DNA from: Leishmania mexicana MHOM/GT/2001/U1103
Lineage: Eukaryota; Euglenozoa; Kinetoplastea; Trypanosomatida; Trypanosomatidae
Assembly (NCBI RefSeq): GCF_000234665.1
Contig: NC_018330.1
Span: 964,551-1,028,550, forward strand
Direction of reading: 5' to 3'
DNA length: 64,000 bases
Part shown: piece after piece, positions 29,784 through 39,802 of the stretch
Layout: the number at the start of each line of letters is the position of its first letter
How positions within the stretch are numbered: position 1 is the first letter of the stretch
Program-made: the position numbers and the translations under genes
The notes under the pieces: generated by a model
Databases searched by the model: none
What the model saw: only the letters and a program-made list of their open reading frames with translations
Told to the model about the DNA's origin: nothing

Positions 29784-31126
29784 TGGTTGCGCACTCCTCA
29801 GCCCCGCTTGTCGCGCTTTCCCAACAGCCGCTTTCTCGCTTTCGTTTTGCTGCTGCTTTCCGCTCACGGTTTCCAGCTGCTTTTCCACGCCGCTCTTAGC
29901 GCATCATCATGCACGGCTTCGGCGCTTGGGGACATCTGGGGTGATGGCGCCTCCGCGTGCCAACGTTGATTCGGTGTTGCCGTTGGGACACAACGTCACT
30001 GGTCTCTTTGTTTGCTCCTCTTTCTCACCTTTCTTTAAAGGTTCAGCGTGTTCAGCTTCGACCTCGCTCTCGCCTTCTCCGCGTGTGCGCGTGGGGGAGC
30101 CGGAGGGGGGGGGTGATGCAAAAGAAGTCGCTGCCTACCGGAATGTGCTGGGCTGCAGGTGCGAGGTCGCGATGCTCTGTGCTTTTCTTCGAATTACGCC
30201 GGAAATGTCCGCGGGTGATGCAGACCGATTCCGCCTGCCCCCTCTTTTCGCCCCCTCCCTCCTATCTGTGCCACCAAGCTGAAGTATTGGTGTGCTCCTC
30301 TCTTCTGTCTCGTGCCCCCTACCTTGTTTCGGCTGTTGTGTGGCTTTTTCCCTTTTGCTGCGTAGGGTGTTGCCATGTGAAATGTCCGTATAACAGCGCC
30401 AACACCCGCCGCGACGTCCTCTCCTGCCTCCTGGGGACATGAGGGAGACTAATAGGGAGAGGACGGGGCGGCGCCTTTCTCTAACCGTAAAACTCAAGAC
30501 ATGTAGACAAGAAGGAGTCGCCCACTTCTCTCCGTGGACGCCTGTCCATGTCCACTCTGCTCTGTGGCCCGGATGCGTCTGTGATGCGGCCAGCGGTGGT
30601 GCGGCGCCAGTGGACCACCCTGTGGCTGTTAGGACGTGCGGAGACGACACCGCAGCGGGCCAAAGCGCAGACAGGAGCTGGCTCGTCATGCGGTGCGCGC
30701 GCTCTAGGTTCGCCACCTAACCCACTCGACTCCCATGCTACGGTGTTGTGTGTGTGCGCATACGTTGACGCGATGCTTCTCGCGCGTTGCGATTTCTCGA
30801 TGCACGCTTCCCGGTTTCGGCCTCTCTTCCTTCTCCCTCCGTTGTTTCGCCGTTATGCGCAGCTGACGTGTCCGGCTGGGTGGCGTGTGGAGCGGGGTGA
30901 GGGGGGGTGGCCCTGCGTGCTTATTATCTCCCCTCCTCTACTGTCGAGCATGCCCTCCTTTTCTTCATCTGACGCCTACCCTCGTGCCATACCGCCAGCA
31001 ACGCACTCTATCCAGGGCGTCTGCCTCTTCTCCCCAAGCGGCAAGTGCAGAGACCACACTCGCACTCATAACCAACCGCATAAAGGCCACCGGACCTGCA
31101 GGCCTCGTGCCCCCCGCTTTTTCTCC
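29784..31126. other. Intergenic region, 1.3 kb
   Basis: No supported gene. The frame of the next gene is open back to 30,548 but lacks conserved-looking sequence before ATG 31,127, which is preceded by CCCCCCGCTTTTTCTCC. Confidence 0.6.
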
Positions 31127-32281
31127 ATGTTGCGTCGACTTGTCGCACACGCCGTGGCGCCGGCAGCCCTGTGCCGTCACCTTACCGTCAGCGCCGACAT
31201 CCGCGAAGGCCTAACCAAGCCGCTCAGCTCTTTGAAGGAAGAGTGCAAAGGGCAGAACCTTGACTTGGCGGACATGGCTGAGGCGATGAAGGGCGCGACA
31301 TACAAGTTCCAGGAAGTCATCAAGAAGAGCGCCGTCGATGACAGGCAGTTCAAAGGGAAAGCGGCGACGCTTTCCGCCTCGTTGAAGGCGTACAACACAC
31401 GGCTCGCCAACCTGCAGAACGAGACGCGCTCCATCCAGGCTGAAATTGATGCCATCATGAAGTTGCTGTGGGGCACGGAGAGACCGGAGGGCGCCAACTT
31501 CGCAACGCCTCCAGCGGAAAATGCGTCCACCCCCACGGACGACTTCGAGGTGGAGCCGCCACCGATCGCGCGCGCACTTGGAGAGGCGACGCAGTCTGCA
31601 TCGTCGAGCGCAGCACCTCCTAAGCTCAACGTGGAGCGCGTCGAGGGAGAGCGCGTAGAGACGACGGCTAGGATGGACACTTCCTCGTCCGCAGGCGCCA
31701 GCAAGGAGGAGGAGATCGAGGTGGAGACTATCGAAGTCGACGTCGAGCCGCCGGCTCAGGAGGACCCGGTTGAGACAATGAAGGTGACAGACATCACGAA
31801 GGAACTCTATGAGCGTGGCGTCAACTTCTCCGACTGCATGGACGCGCGCACGCTGCGGCAGCGCTACCGCGATGTGCTGAGCGGCAAGACCCCCACGGCA
31901 GCCAATCAACCCTCCTCATCAACTTCAAAGGGCTTTACGGAGCCTCTGAGTATGAACACGAACCAGCCGCGCATGCCCCAGAGCGTGCCACCTCAGCAAA
32001 ACCAGTACCAGTACCAGCAACAACAGCAATCGAGCACCAACAACGCGGGCAGCGGGATCACCAACGACCCTTACCCCAACGCGCACCGCAAGATGGTGGA
32101 TCCGATGAAGTTTGTCTACCAGATTAAGCAGGAGTTGGCGCTGGAGAAGGGCATCGACGCCGGTGCAGTGGACTTGTGGAGCGGCAAGATCAAACTGGAT
32201 GACAACAAGCGTCTGTATGACTATCCCTCCATTCAGAGCTACCCGATCGAGGTTCGGCAGAAAGGCGATGTACCGGCATGA
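31127..32281 (+). CDS. Probable mitochondrial protein with Q-rich linker and SAP/MANF-like motif
   Basis: The 384-residue protein starts MLRRLVAHAVAPAALCRHLT, a basic, hydroxylated, acid-free N-terminus typical of a mitochondrial presequence. Residues 25-115 are helical and likely coiled coil. Residues about 220-255 (TKELYERGVNFSDCMDARTL) resemble the C-terminal helical motif of MANF/ARMET and SAP-like domains, in which a short helix is followed by a G-[IV]-[DN]-[FY] turn and a cysteine. A glutamine-rich linker (QYQYQQQQQ) at about 285-300 leads to a C-terminal block, PMKFVYQIKQELALEKGIDA, that looks conserved. No enzyme motif is seen. A role in mitochondrial RNA or ribosome assembly is possible but unproven. 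Confidence 0.85.
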   Translation: MLRRLVAHAVAPAALCRHLTVSADIREGLTKPLSSLKEECKGQNLDLADMAEAMKGATYKFQEVIKKSAVDDRQFKGKAATLSASLKAYNTRLANLQNETRSIQAEIDAIMKLLWGTERPEGANFATPPAENASTPTDDFEVEPPPIARALGEATQSASSSAAPPKLNVERVEGERVETTARMDTSSSAGASKEEEIEVETIEVDVEPPAQEDPVETMKVTDITKELYERGVNFSDCMDARTLRQRYRDVLSGKTPTAANQPSSSTSKGFTEPLSMNTNQPRMPQSVPPQQNQYQYQQQQQSSTNNAGSGITNDPYPNAHRKMVDPMKFVYQIKQELALEKGIDAGAVDLWSGKIKLDDNKRLYDYPSIQSYPIEVRQKGDVPA

Positions 32282-33218
32282 GCAAAGGCGGCGGCGCAGA
32301 GCAGCGGGTATGTCTAGCAAGCTCGAAAGGCGCACACGAAAAAAAATGAATCCCATACGTGTTGCGCTGCGCAACGGCTGCCGCGTCGCCTGCGAGTCGG
32401 TTCGTGTTACCCATCCATCCGTGTGCACTCGTCTGCAGCGGAGAGGGGCATGCACACAGACGCCATCTCTCACAGTCGTCACTTTTTCTTTGCATAGCTA
32501 CAAGCTTGGGTGGCGGTGTGCTGGATTTCGTAGTCTGCCGGCGTGTCACACATTCCCTTTCGGGTCTCCGCGCCTATGTGCGTGTGTGCGAGCGGCGGTG
32601 GCGGTCGTAGCCGGTGAAACAGGTTTCTGTTCCGTCTTTCTTCCTCTGATGGCGCTCTCGACTCGCCAGGCTGAGAGCGCCGTGTCTGCCCGCACGAATG
32701 GGGCCCGTAAAAGGATCAGCTTCGCCCCTCCTACATTGCACTGCGTGAATCAAGGCTACCGGGTGACGGTGCCACCGCGTGGTGGGATAGCGGAAGCTGA
32801 CACTGCAGGAAGCCCCTTGTGCACCTTCACGCCAAAACAGCCGCAAACGTTGCGGGTACTCCGACCTCTGCAGAGAAGACAAAGCCACTCGAGGCCCATC
32901 TCTTGCCTCTTGCCTTTATGCCGCTGCCGGGGTGTACACCCGCCTGTTTCTCCTCCGCACACACGCAAGGAGCCTACCTTGCACACTTGGCGTCGGACGT
33001 GCACGCGCCGGAAGAAAGTGTCGTCACAACGCTTCGGCGGTTCTCATACGGGTATGCAGGCATCGACTTCGTCGGTGCTCTGAACACGCAGAAACGTCCT
33101 TCGTGCGTGCATCGATCGCTTTCGCCTCTCATTGCCGTTTGCCTGCGGCTCTTCTCGATGGCAACACAACGACAGTGTTGACCGGCTTGCCGAACCAGCA
33201 ACGCCAGAGGAGCCGGCG
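32282..33218. other. Intergenic region with gene-like fragments next to repeat B
   Basis: From ATG 32,649 one frame reads MALSTRQAESAVSARTNGAR for about 57 plausible codons; protein-like sequence then continues in another phase at about 32,819-33,181 (AYLAHLASDVHAPEESVVTT), and in a third stretch up to 33,218 (DRLAEPATPEEPAPA). The pieces end exactly where the 679-bp repeat begins. This could be a gene broken by frameshifts and by the repeat. It is not called as a CDS. Confidence 0.4.
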
Positions 33219-33897
33219 CCAGCTTGCATGGTGCATCGCATGGAAGCGCGGCGTGCCGAGGGGAGGGGGAGCACGCGTGATAGACGCCAGAGACGCGAGG
33301 GGATGCGTGCGAATCAGCCCCCAAGGGTGCGTGTGTGCGACATGGGCGGCATCCCCGACGGCGTGCCTGGCGGGCTGATGAGGCACAGGTGCGGGCGGCA
33401 CGACGAGGGCGCCCCGAGCTGCACCGTCTGGCCCTGCAGACCCCGGTGTGGAGAGTCGCCGCCGGATATTGTTCGAGTGCCGTGGCTGGAAGCCGTGGAG
33501 GGAGAGGCACGGCACCCAGGCAGCGTGTGCAGGGCCCCAGAGGGCCGTCGCCTGCAGCTGGCGAACATCCTTCTCGGGCCGATCCGAGATGCGCCTAGAC
33601 CACCGCCTGTTTGGCCGCACGATGGACGCGGCTGCTTCTGCCGTGGAGCAGGGCGCTGGACGCGGCCGACTTGGATCCAAGGCGTGCAGCCCGCCCCCTT
33701 CCCTTTCCTCCCCCGAGGTCCGTGCGGCGCTGATCGCGCGGCAGGTATGCGAGGAGGGGGCGAGGAAGGTCGAGCAGAGCCTGTGCGGCGCGTGACCCAA
33801 TTCGACGGCAGGCCGGCTCGTCCCGGACGACCCGGACTTGGCCGTGGTGTGACAGAGGTACGGTGGGATGTGGTTGTGCGCGTGTATGCTTGTGGAC
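33219..33897 (+). repeat. 679-bp direct repeat, copy B (unclassified)
   Basis: Second copy of the block at 9,577-10,255, in the same orientation, 23,642 bp to the right, with no visible mismatch. The left flank ends in GAGCCGGCG, the right flank begins TTGCTGTTGAC; neither matches copy A's flanks, so the ends of the repeat are sharp. No target duplication is seen. The ORF that appears to cross it (33,132-34,175) starts at a non-ATG codon and is a GC-bias artefact. Confidence 0.95.
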
Positions 33898-34801
33898 TTG
33901 CTGTTGACTGCGACTCATTTCGAGGAACTCTCTTCACGTTTGTGTCGCAGTTGTGCGGACACGTGCGCTCAGGCGCGCTTGTGCTGGTTTCGTATGCATT
34001 ACCCGGGTCCCTCCTAACCAGCTTCGGCTTTCTCTGCTCTCGGTTTGGCTGTTGTGGTGAGGCTTATGTTGTGCCTGTACTCATGGTGTTTGAGAATTCG
34101 CTGCGTGTGTGGTGGGTGAGAGGGTGGTGTCGACGGGGGTCGAAAAGGAGGTGTGCGTCTCCCTGGGAAGGTTAGCATAGGTGGAAGTACGGATTCGATG
34201 ATATGCGCATACCTGTGCGCAGGGCATATCGGATAGGGGATGGGAGGCGCCCGCCGTCGCGGTGCTTACTTCACCGTCGCACCAACGTTTTACCCACGGA
34301 CGTGTTTAAGAGCGATAAGTTGAATCACAGAGAGACACCTAATGGAAAAGCGGGTGGCGCGAGTGCGCAGGTCGGCCGTAGAATGTGGGCGCCAAATTAT
34401 CTCGATATGGCGGAGGTTGATGGGCAGAGATCGTCTCATCCATCACGTAAAGCCGACAGTGTGTTTTGTTATGCTCTGTCTCTTGAATACGGCGGGAGTA
34501 CCTGTAGGCCTTGTCGAGTGCATCGAAATGGGGATGACGAGTGAGGGCTCACTCTGCGGATGTGTGCGTGTGCCGTGCCTTGTGTTGCACTTTATGATGC
34601 CAAATCCAGTTTATCGCAACCAGCGCTCTTTCTTTCTCGCGTGTTTCCTCACCTTCTCGCTCGTTGAGAGCTGCTTCACGCTCTCCTTCTTCCGCTCTAG
34701 GGGACCACCCCTGCCCATTGTGTATCGAAGCCACTGTAGCGGTGGTGTTGTGCTCGGCGTTAGAGGCTGCTCCTAAAGAAGGTCGACACCTGCTGACACA
34801 G
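33898..34801. other. Intergenic region, 0.9 kb
   Basis: Two overlapping ATG frames (34,203-34,544 and 34,342-34,776) compete and neither shows a family-like pattern. A strong pyrimidine tract ends at 34,700. Confidence 0.55.
34699..34700 (+). promoter_or_regulatory. Predicted trans-splice acceptor AG
   Basis: The AG closes CTCTCCTTCTTCCGCTCT after a roughly 80-nt pyrimidine-rich stretch. No ATG lies between it and ATG 34,802, so it defines that start. Confidence 0.65.
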
Positions 34802-35020
34802 ATGCCGGCGCTCAGCGGGTCATCGTCGAACACATTCGACCACAGCGCCCTTCCAAGCTCACAGGGGTCGTCAGGACCCTACGAGTTCACCAGCACTGCT
34901 GGTAGGCATGTTGCCGGCAATCTACAAGGGTTTCGGTTCGTGGATGAGGGCCACACCGTGAAACAGTCGAAGCCGGTGACGCGCGCCGCGGCTATCAGTC
35001 GTCGCCGCCGCGACATCTGA
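34802..35020 (+). CDS. Small hypothetical protein, 72 aa
   Basis: Unrecognised. The 72-residue protein begins MPALSGSSSNTFDHSALPSS and is the first ATG frame after a strong predicted acceptor at 34,700, giving a 101-nt 5' UTR. The N-terminal third is serine-rich. The middle, GPYEFTSTAGRHVAGNLQGF followed by RFVDEGHTVKQSKPVTRAAA, has mixed hydrophobic and charged residues like a short folded or peptide-motif region, and the end is basic (SRRRRDI). Third-position GC matches neighbours. There is no signal peptide, so it is probably a cytosolic or nuclear small protein. Confidence 0.6.
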   Translation: MPALSGSSSNTFDHSALPSSQGSSGPYEFTSTAGRHVAGNLQGFRFVDEGHTVKQSKPVTRAAAISRRRRDI

Positions 35021-35931
35021 GTGTTCGCATGCGTGCCTGTGCGGGTGCTATGGTGAGACTAGGTTTGTGTTGCGCCTCCCCAGAGCGCTGATTTATTGCG
35101 CTGCCACCGCACACCAGACCTCACCGACGACTGCAGAGGAGCCCCTTAAAGGTTTGTGCTGAGTTTCGCACAGAGTTACCGAGCACGGTTGCTGCTTGCG
35201 GTATCGCACATTCTCGCGGTACCCCTGTTTCGACTGCGGTCGTGCGCCACCACACCCCTGCGGCTGGGACGGCTATTATGCAATCCTCAATCGGCACGCA
35301 AGCTCGGCTGGTGTACTCGCCTCCTTGTGCACAACCGGGCCGGGCTCTTCGGTGCGGCGATGCTCAAAACCATGAGCCGTGCATGGTGCTCCTTTCTAGA
35401 TGCGAGCGCTGAGTTCGCTCGCTACACCGCACTTGACGCCCTCCTTGTCCTCTTTCGCTTCGTTCATATATTCCTATCCTTTGACGGATGCACTTGCGCA
35501 CTGCTTCCGTGTTCTGCTGGGCTGCAATTTACGTACCCTTCTCCACGGCGCAGCCTAACACACAGTTAGAGCAGCGCAGGCACACGTACACATACCCGAC
35601 TCCGACGCACGACTGAACACGTCACGCTCTCTTTGTATTGTAGGGCGCGCCATACTCAGTCGTCTCCTGCACCCTGCTCACGTCAGCCCTCTTCAATCGC
35701 TTCGGCAGTCGACGCCACTCTTTACTTCCTCTGCTCTTTTTCGTTTTGGGTGTGCCGTGCGTTCGCTCTAGCTGCACCACGAGCGCACACGCGTAGAAAG
35801 CGAGGTTAGTGCGAGTGCTCTGTGGGCTTGCACACAACACTGCACGGGCTCATACGGACATTACTCGTCCGAGACCACGGTCGGTGTTTCCGGGAGCCCC
35901 AAACCGTGACGGCGGCCAGGCTCGTAGGGCG
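35021..35931. other. Intergenic region, 0.9 kb
   Basis: A 137-codon open stretch at 35,156-35,569 begins with GTG and has no early ATG, so it is not called. Pyrimidine tract near 35,620-35,640 ends in TTGTATTGTAG, a possible acceptor. Confidence 0.55.
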
Positions 35932-37680
35932 ATGGCGGAGGAGACCTGTACAACAGACTCGGAGGCGAAGGCGCTTCAGCGGCTTGCGGAGCGGTACTAC
36001 GAAGCGTATAAGCGAGAGCGCGGCAGTGATAACGCGCCAACGGTGGAGTCGTCATTGATGCGCATGATGGCTGTCATGGGAGAGCTGTCTACACTGGCGT
36101 TCACGTCTTCGTCAAGCATGTCGCCTTTTGAAAAGGACGAAGTATCCTTGCTGATCGGAAAGCTCAGCATCTCTGTGGCGATGATTGCCGAGGCTTTCCA
36201 CCTGAACGTGGGGCGGTCTGTCCTCCAGTATCTCGAAGAGGAGCTCCGCACGGTTCCGCTGTCGCAGCGTGGCGCGGTTAACAACGGCCGTGGGACAAAG
36301 GCGGCGGAGTTCGACGGCACCTCAGCTGGGGCCCCGCCACTGGACTCGCGGGCGTCGGTTTCTGACTCTCCTCCCCCACCGCCGCCGCCACCGGTAGCGA
36401 ACCACGAGCGTTCGGTGGTGCTAGGTCCGACTGAGAATGACGACTTTTTGGGGCACCTCGACGAACTCGCCAAGCTGCCGCGAGAGCAGTTTGAGAAGGC
36501 CGACCTGAAGTGGGTGGCTCCGTTGCCCAACGGCACAATGGAAGAGGTGATCCCGAACGGGCGCTGGATAAAGGTTCGCTACGAGGATTTTCCTCACTAC
36601 ATAGCGCATATTGCTCGGTACCGCCAGGGTCGTGCGAGCCAGCCGCAGTCGTCGCCTCCGTCTTCCCAGTCCACGAGTGCGGTGGGCCGGCAGGGGTACA
36701 GGCATCCCAATGCCGAGTACCCGCCTAACCGTGCGCCGGCCGTCTCTGTTGCGCCGTCCAACATTCCTGTCATTCTGGCTCAGGCGCCAGGCTACGACCC
36801 CGATCACGAGTCCACCCTTTACTCGCCAGGCCACTTTGCGGGTGACCTCTTCAGCCCCCTGGCACGCGCATCGGACGTGCAGACGATGAGTGTCGTGCCA
36901 CCGGCTGCAGTGGTGACGGATATGGGCGGTGGGGCAGCTGGCTTTGAACGGTGTAGCCGCCCCGCTGTCCAGCACATTGGTCGTCCGTACGATGTCAGCT
37001 CGTTCCATGACAAGGTCAACCTTCTCCGTCGCGGGGCGGTGCCAAGCGCGGCGATTGCGCAGCTAGGCCTCACCTTCAGTGTACCGGACGGCCAACGCGT
37101 TGTCGAGCTGGTCAACGACGGCATGCAGGTGGATGTGACAGCCGCCAATGTGAGCGAGTTCCTGCGCCTACTGGACAACTATCCAACCGCGCAGGCTCCG
37201 TCTGGCCGCGTGCACCGCACGAACAGTGTGAGGAAGATCGACGTAGGCCGCATCATCTCCGACGTCCCCGCAACGTTCAGCCCGTCACACTTTTCACACG
37301 GCCTCTTCGCCCCGTACCAGGAGCCCACCTCATCGGTCTATGTGGACTACGACAAGTCGGAGCGGATGCTGCCGCGCTACCTGAAGGAGCATCACGTAAG
37401 CCCTGCGGATACACGAGGCCTGTACGTGAGCGCTGCGCGCTCTTCCGACTACGCCACCTTAGAGCGCATCGTGCAAGAGGTGAAAGTGAATCCGTCTGCC
37501 TTGACCAAGTACGGTGTTACCTTCAGCGTGCCGAGTTCGCTAGAGCCGTACTCGACGCCAGACGAGCGGCGCAGCGGTCTCCACGCCTTATTCCCTTCCT
37601 CTGCTTTGCAGCCGGTGCAGCCGGAGGACCGACTTCATTTTCTCTCTCTCGCTCGTCAGTACTACCCCAACGTTCTCTGA
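35932..37680 (+). CDS. Proline-rich hypothetical protein, 582 aa
   Basis: Unrecognised. The protein starts MAEETCTTDSEAKALQRLAE. Residues 1-105 are a helical domain (AERYYEAYKRERG, then SVAMIAEAFHLNVGRSVLQY). A run of eight prolines at about 150-157 starts a disordered region. Two short similar blocks suggest an internal repeat: AIAQLGLTFSVPDGQRVVEL near 382 and ALTKYGVTFSVPSSLEPYST near 525, both with G-[LV]-TFSVP. Two further similar sites (LYSPGHFAGDLFSPLAR near 290 and FSPSHFSHGLFAPYQEPTSS near 450) repeat an F-x-P-x-HF-x-x-[DG]-LF pattern, so the C-terminal half is likely a tandem duplication. No enzyme motif is seen. The gene is followed by SIDER2-like copy 2 in its 3' flank. Confidence 0.85.
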   Translation: MAEETCTTDSEAKALQRLAERYYEAYKRERGSDNAPTVESSLMRMMAVMGELSTLAFTSSSSMSPFEKDEVSLLIGKLSISVAMIAEAFHLNVGRSVLQYLEEELRTVPLSQRGAVNNGRGTKAAEFDGTSAGAPPLDSRASVSDSPPPPPPPPVANHERSVVLGPTENDDFLGHLDELAKLPREQFEKADLKWVAPLPNGTMEEVIPNGRWIKVRYEDFPHYIAHIARYRQGRASQPQSSPPSSQSTSAVGRQGYRHPNAEYPPNRAPAVSVAPSNIPVILAQAPGYDPDHESTLYSPGHFAGDLFSPLARASDVQTMSVVPPAAVVTDMGGGAAGFERCSRPAVQHIGRPYDVSSFHDKVNLLRRGAVPSAAIAQLGLTFSVPDGQRVVELVNDGMQVDVTAANVSEFLRLLDNYPTAQAPSGRVHRTNSVRKIDVGRIISDVPATFSPSHFSHGLFAPYQEPTSSVYVDYDKSERMLPRYLKEHHVSPADTRGLYVSAARSSDYATLERIVQEVKVNPSALTKYGVTFSVPSSLEPYSTPDERRSGLHALFPSSALQPVQPEDRLHFLSLARQYYPNVL

Positions 37681-38205
37681 ACGGAAGAGAGAGAGTGGCG
37701 CTCCTTGGCATTTGCTCGCGGTCACCCTCTCGCTGTCCCCGTACAACTAGGCGTGCTTGGGGCTCTGCTTTGCATGGAATGTAGACCTGGATCGGGAGCC
37801 GGTGGAGGAAGGTGGGGGAGGGAAGAGACAAGTACTTCTTGTCAAAAGGCGAGCGGTCTACGCGCCAAGGGGAAGGGGAAGGGTGAAGGGGACTGCAGCG
37901 ATAGCGAAGAAGGGGGTATGAGATGCATGCTTGCTCTGTATCTCTTCCCCTCTGCGCGGAGGTGCAGCTGTTCTGAAGCGTTGTGCGACGATGTCGCAAG
38001 CGTGGCGTGTCCCTCTGTCAGTCCGTGTCCTCCTCCCCACGTTCTTGCTTCTCGCTCGTGCGTCACTCTCTTCTCGTGATCTTCTGCTGGGGCTTACGTG
38101 CACTTTCTTTTCGGCGTCTTTGCCCAGCGCCTCACAACGGCCTTTGGCGCCCACTCCGCCGCTGCGCGCCTCTGTATTTTCTTCTCTCTCATGCTTTTCG
38201 CGCCC
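37681..38205. other. 3' flank of the proline-rich gene
   Basis: No gene. The 22-nt block at 38,177-38,198 is shared with 19,545-19,566 and marks extended homology upstream of the SIDER2-like element. Confidence 0.65.
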
Positions 38206-38722
38206 CTCAGTGCGCGGTGGTATCTCAGGGTCCAGTACCACCACCCTAGGTGTTGAGGTCAAACACCCCCACCCGCCCCTCTGACCCTGCCAAATGCCGA
38301 GCCACCTCTGGTGATGACAAGGTCAAGTACCAGTGCCATGGGGCAGTGAGAGCGATGTATCACTACTGATGCCGGCGGTCCGGTCCTGGGTGGCGCTGTG
38401 TCGGAGCGACCTGCGACTGTGAGCGTGCTTGTGCCATCCATGTGATGGGCGAAGTGCCAGAGTGACTCGACGGTACCTCACCCCCGGCCCTCGCGCTGCC
38501 CACTCGTGTGGGGAGTGTCCGGGGCACCGCGAGGGGGATGGACCAGGTGTCGACTGGCACAGTGGGAGCGGCTGTGAGGCGAGCTGCGCGGCAGAGACCG
38601 TGCTCGGGTGACTGGGTCGGCTCATTGCTGTCACGCCGTCCTCTGCAGCTTCGCGCCACGCGCTGGGGCATGTGACCGGCCGGTTGGCGTGAACTCATGC
38701 CTTATTGGAGGATGGTCGCGTT
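38206..38722 (+). mobile_element. SIDER2-like retroposon, copy 2
   Basis: Same length and orientation as copy 1, 18,594 bp to the right, with about five substitutions by eye (for example near 38,336, 38,383, 38,411, 38,417 and 38,716). The retroposon signature GGTATCTCAGGGTCCAGTAC is intact. It starts about 525 bp after the stop codon of the upstream 582-aa gene, so it probably sits in that gene's 3' UTR. The near-identity contrasts with the usual degeneracy of SIDER copies. Confidence 0.8.
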
Positions 38723-39802
38723 GCAGAAACGGCGTTCTTTGGCATACACTGCGTTGCCTCTTTTTTTTCAGTTTCTCCATGCTCTCCAAGAGAGTTGTGT
38801 GACAGCGGTTGTCGTGCTCGGAGTCGTCGGACAAGCTCGATTCACCTGCTGGCCAGAGCGTTCTGAATGTTTGGTGCCTCGTGTGTGTGCTTCGTTCACT
38901 GTCTCACTCTTTCCGCCTCAAACTCCTTTTTCTTGACGTGATAGACTGAGAGAACGGGACTCGTGCAGACACGGATGTGTTGTGGCGTGTTGGCAGTGAG
39001 GCGTGATGATGTGCACCTGCACGATGCTTGGGCGCGCTCCCCCAAAAAAGATAATGTGAGAACAGAAAAGAGTGGATTTAGGGTTAGCGCGGACTCGTGG
39101 ATGTGCACGAAACGAACACCAGTGCCTTCACTTCCCTGCCTTCATGAGGCGTCTTAGACGCGCTTAGTCCGCTTGCGCCGCTGCGTTAAGCGGCTGCGCT
39201 GGTGTGCGTGCCGTAAAAGTCACTGCCAAGATGACTCTGGAGGCTGCACATGCGCATCAATGTCTTTGCATCTCTTGCTTATAATGCCCTTGCTACCCGA
39301 TACTTTCGTGGTGTTCCTGCAACCTTTTGCATTGCGTTGCGTTTCAACGCCGTCTTCTCCTTCGTGCACACACACACACACATGCGTACGCGGCCATCGC
39401 CGCAGTGACGCACTGCCCCGCTCTTCCTTCGAGTTAAGGCTCGTAGATTCCTCGCTCCCGTTTTCTCTGTGAGATCTCTCAGGCAGGCGCTTACGAAGAA
39501 AACGTACCTGCACCAAGAAGGCCCCGGGTTCCGTGGCAGAAGGTGTTGAGCGCGATATCTGTCCGTTGCGCGGACTCGCTCTGTAGCGCGCGCATAAGTA
39601 CATGCCCTCGCCAACGTGCTATCTGCCGTTTTCGATCTTGTTTGGCTCTGCCCACCGTAACGGGCGCCTGATCACGTCGGCACAGCTTTACGCTTCATTT
39701 TTCTCTCGGCTTTAGAATTCGGTCACGACACAACGTTGCACGCACGTCGCATCATCCACGTCAAGAAACCTGGCAGTAAAAAAAGTGAAGGGCGCGCCTA
39801 AA
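38723..39802. other. Intergenic region, 1.1 kb
   Basis: No supported gene. The leader ends with an acceptor TTTTTCTCTCGGCTTTAG at 39,715. The next ATG is 39,803. Confidence 0.65.
39714..39715 (+). promoter_or_regulatory. Predicted trans-splice acceptor AG
   Basis: Clear pyrimidine tract ending CGGCTTTAG. No ATG occurs before 39,803, which fixes the start of the BRCT protein; the frame's upstream GTG at 39,785 is not needed. Confidence 0.65.

Noticed and set aside
33132..34175. 347-codon frame spanning repeat B and both flanks
   Set aside because: It starts at TTG, crosses the repeat boundaries, and its repeat part also appears at copy A in unrelated flanks.
34203..34776. Two overlapping ATG frames (113 and 144 codons)
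   Set aside because: They compete for the same DNA, neither has a recognisable pattern, and the strong splice site at 34,700 lies inside the second.
39078..39087. Interstitial TTAGGGTTAG
   Set aside because: Only ten bases, expected by chance in 64 kb with this composition; no flanking degenerate repeats.
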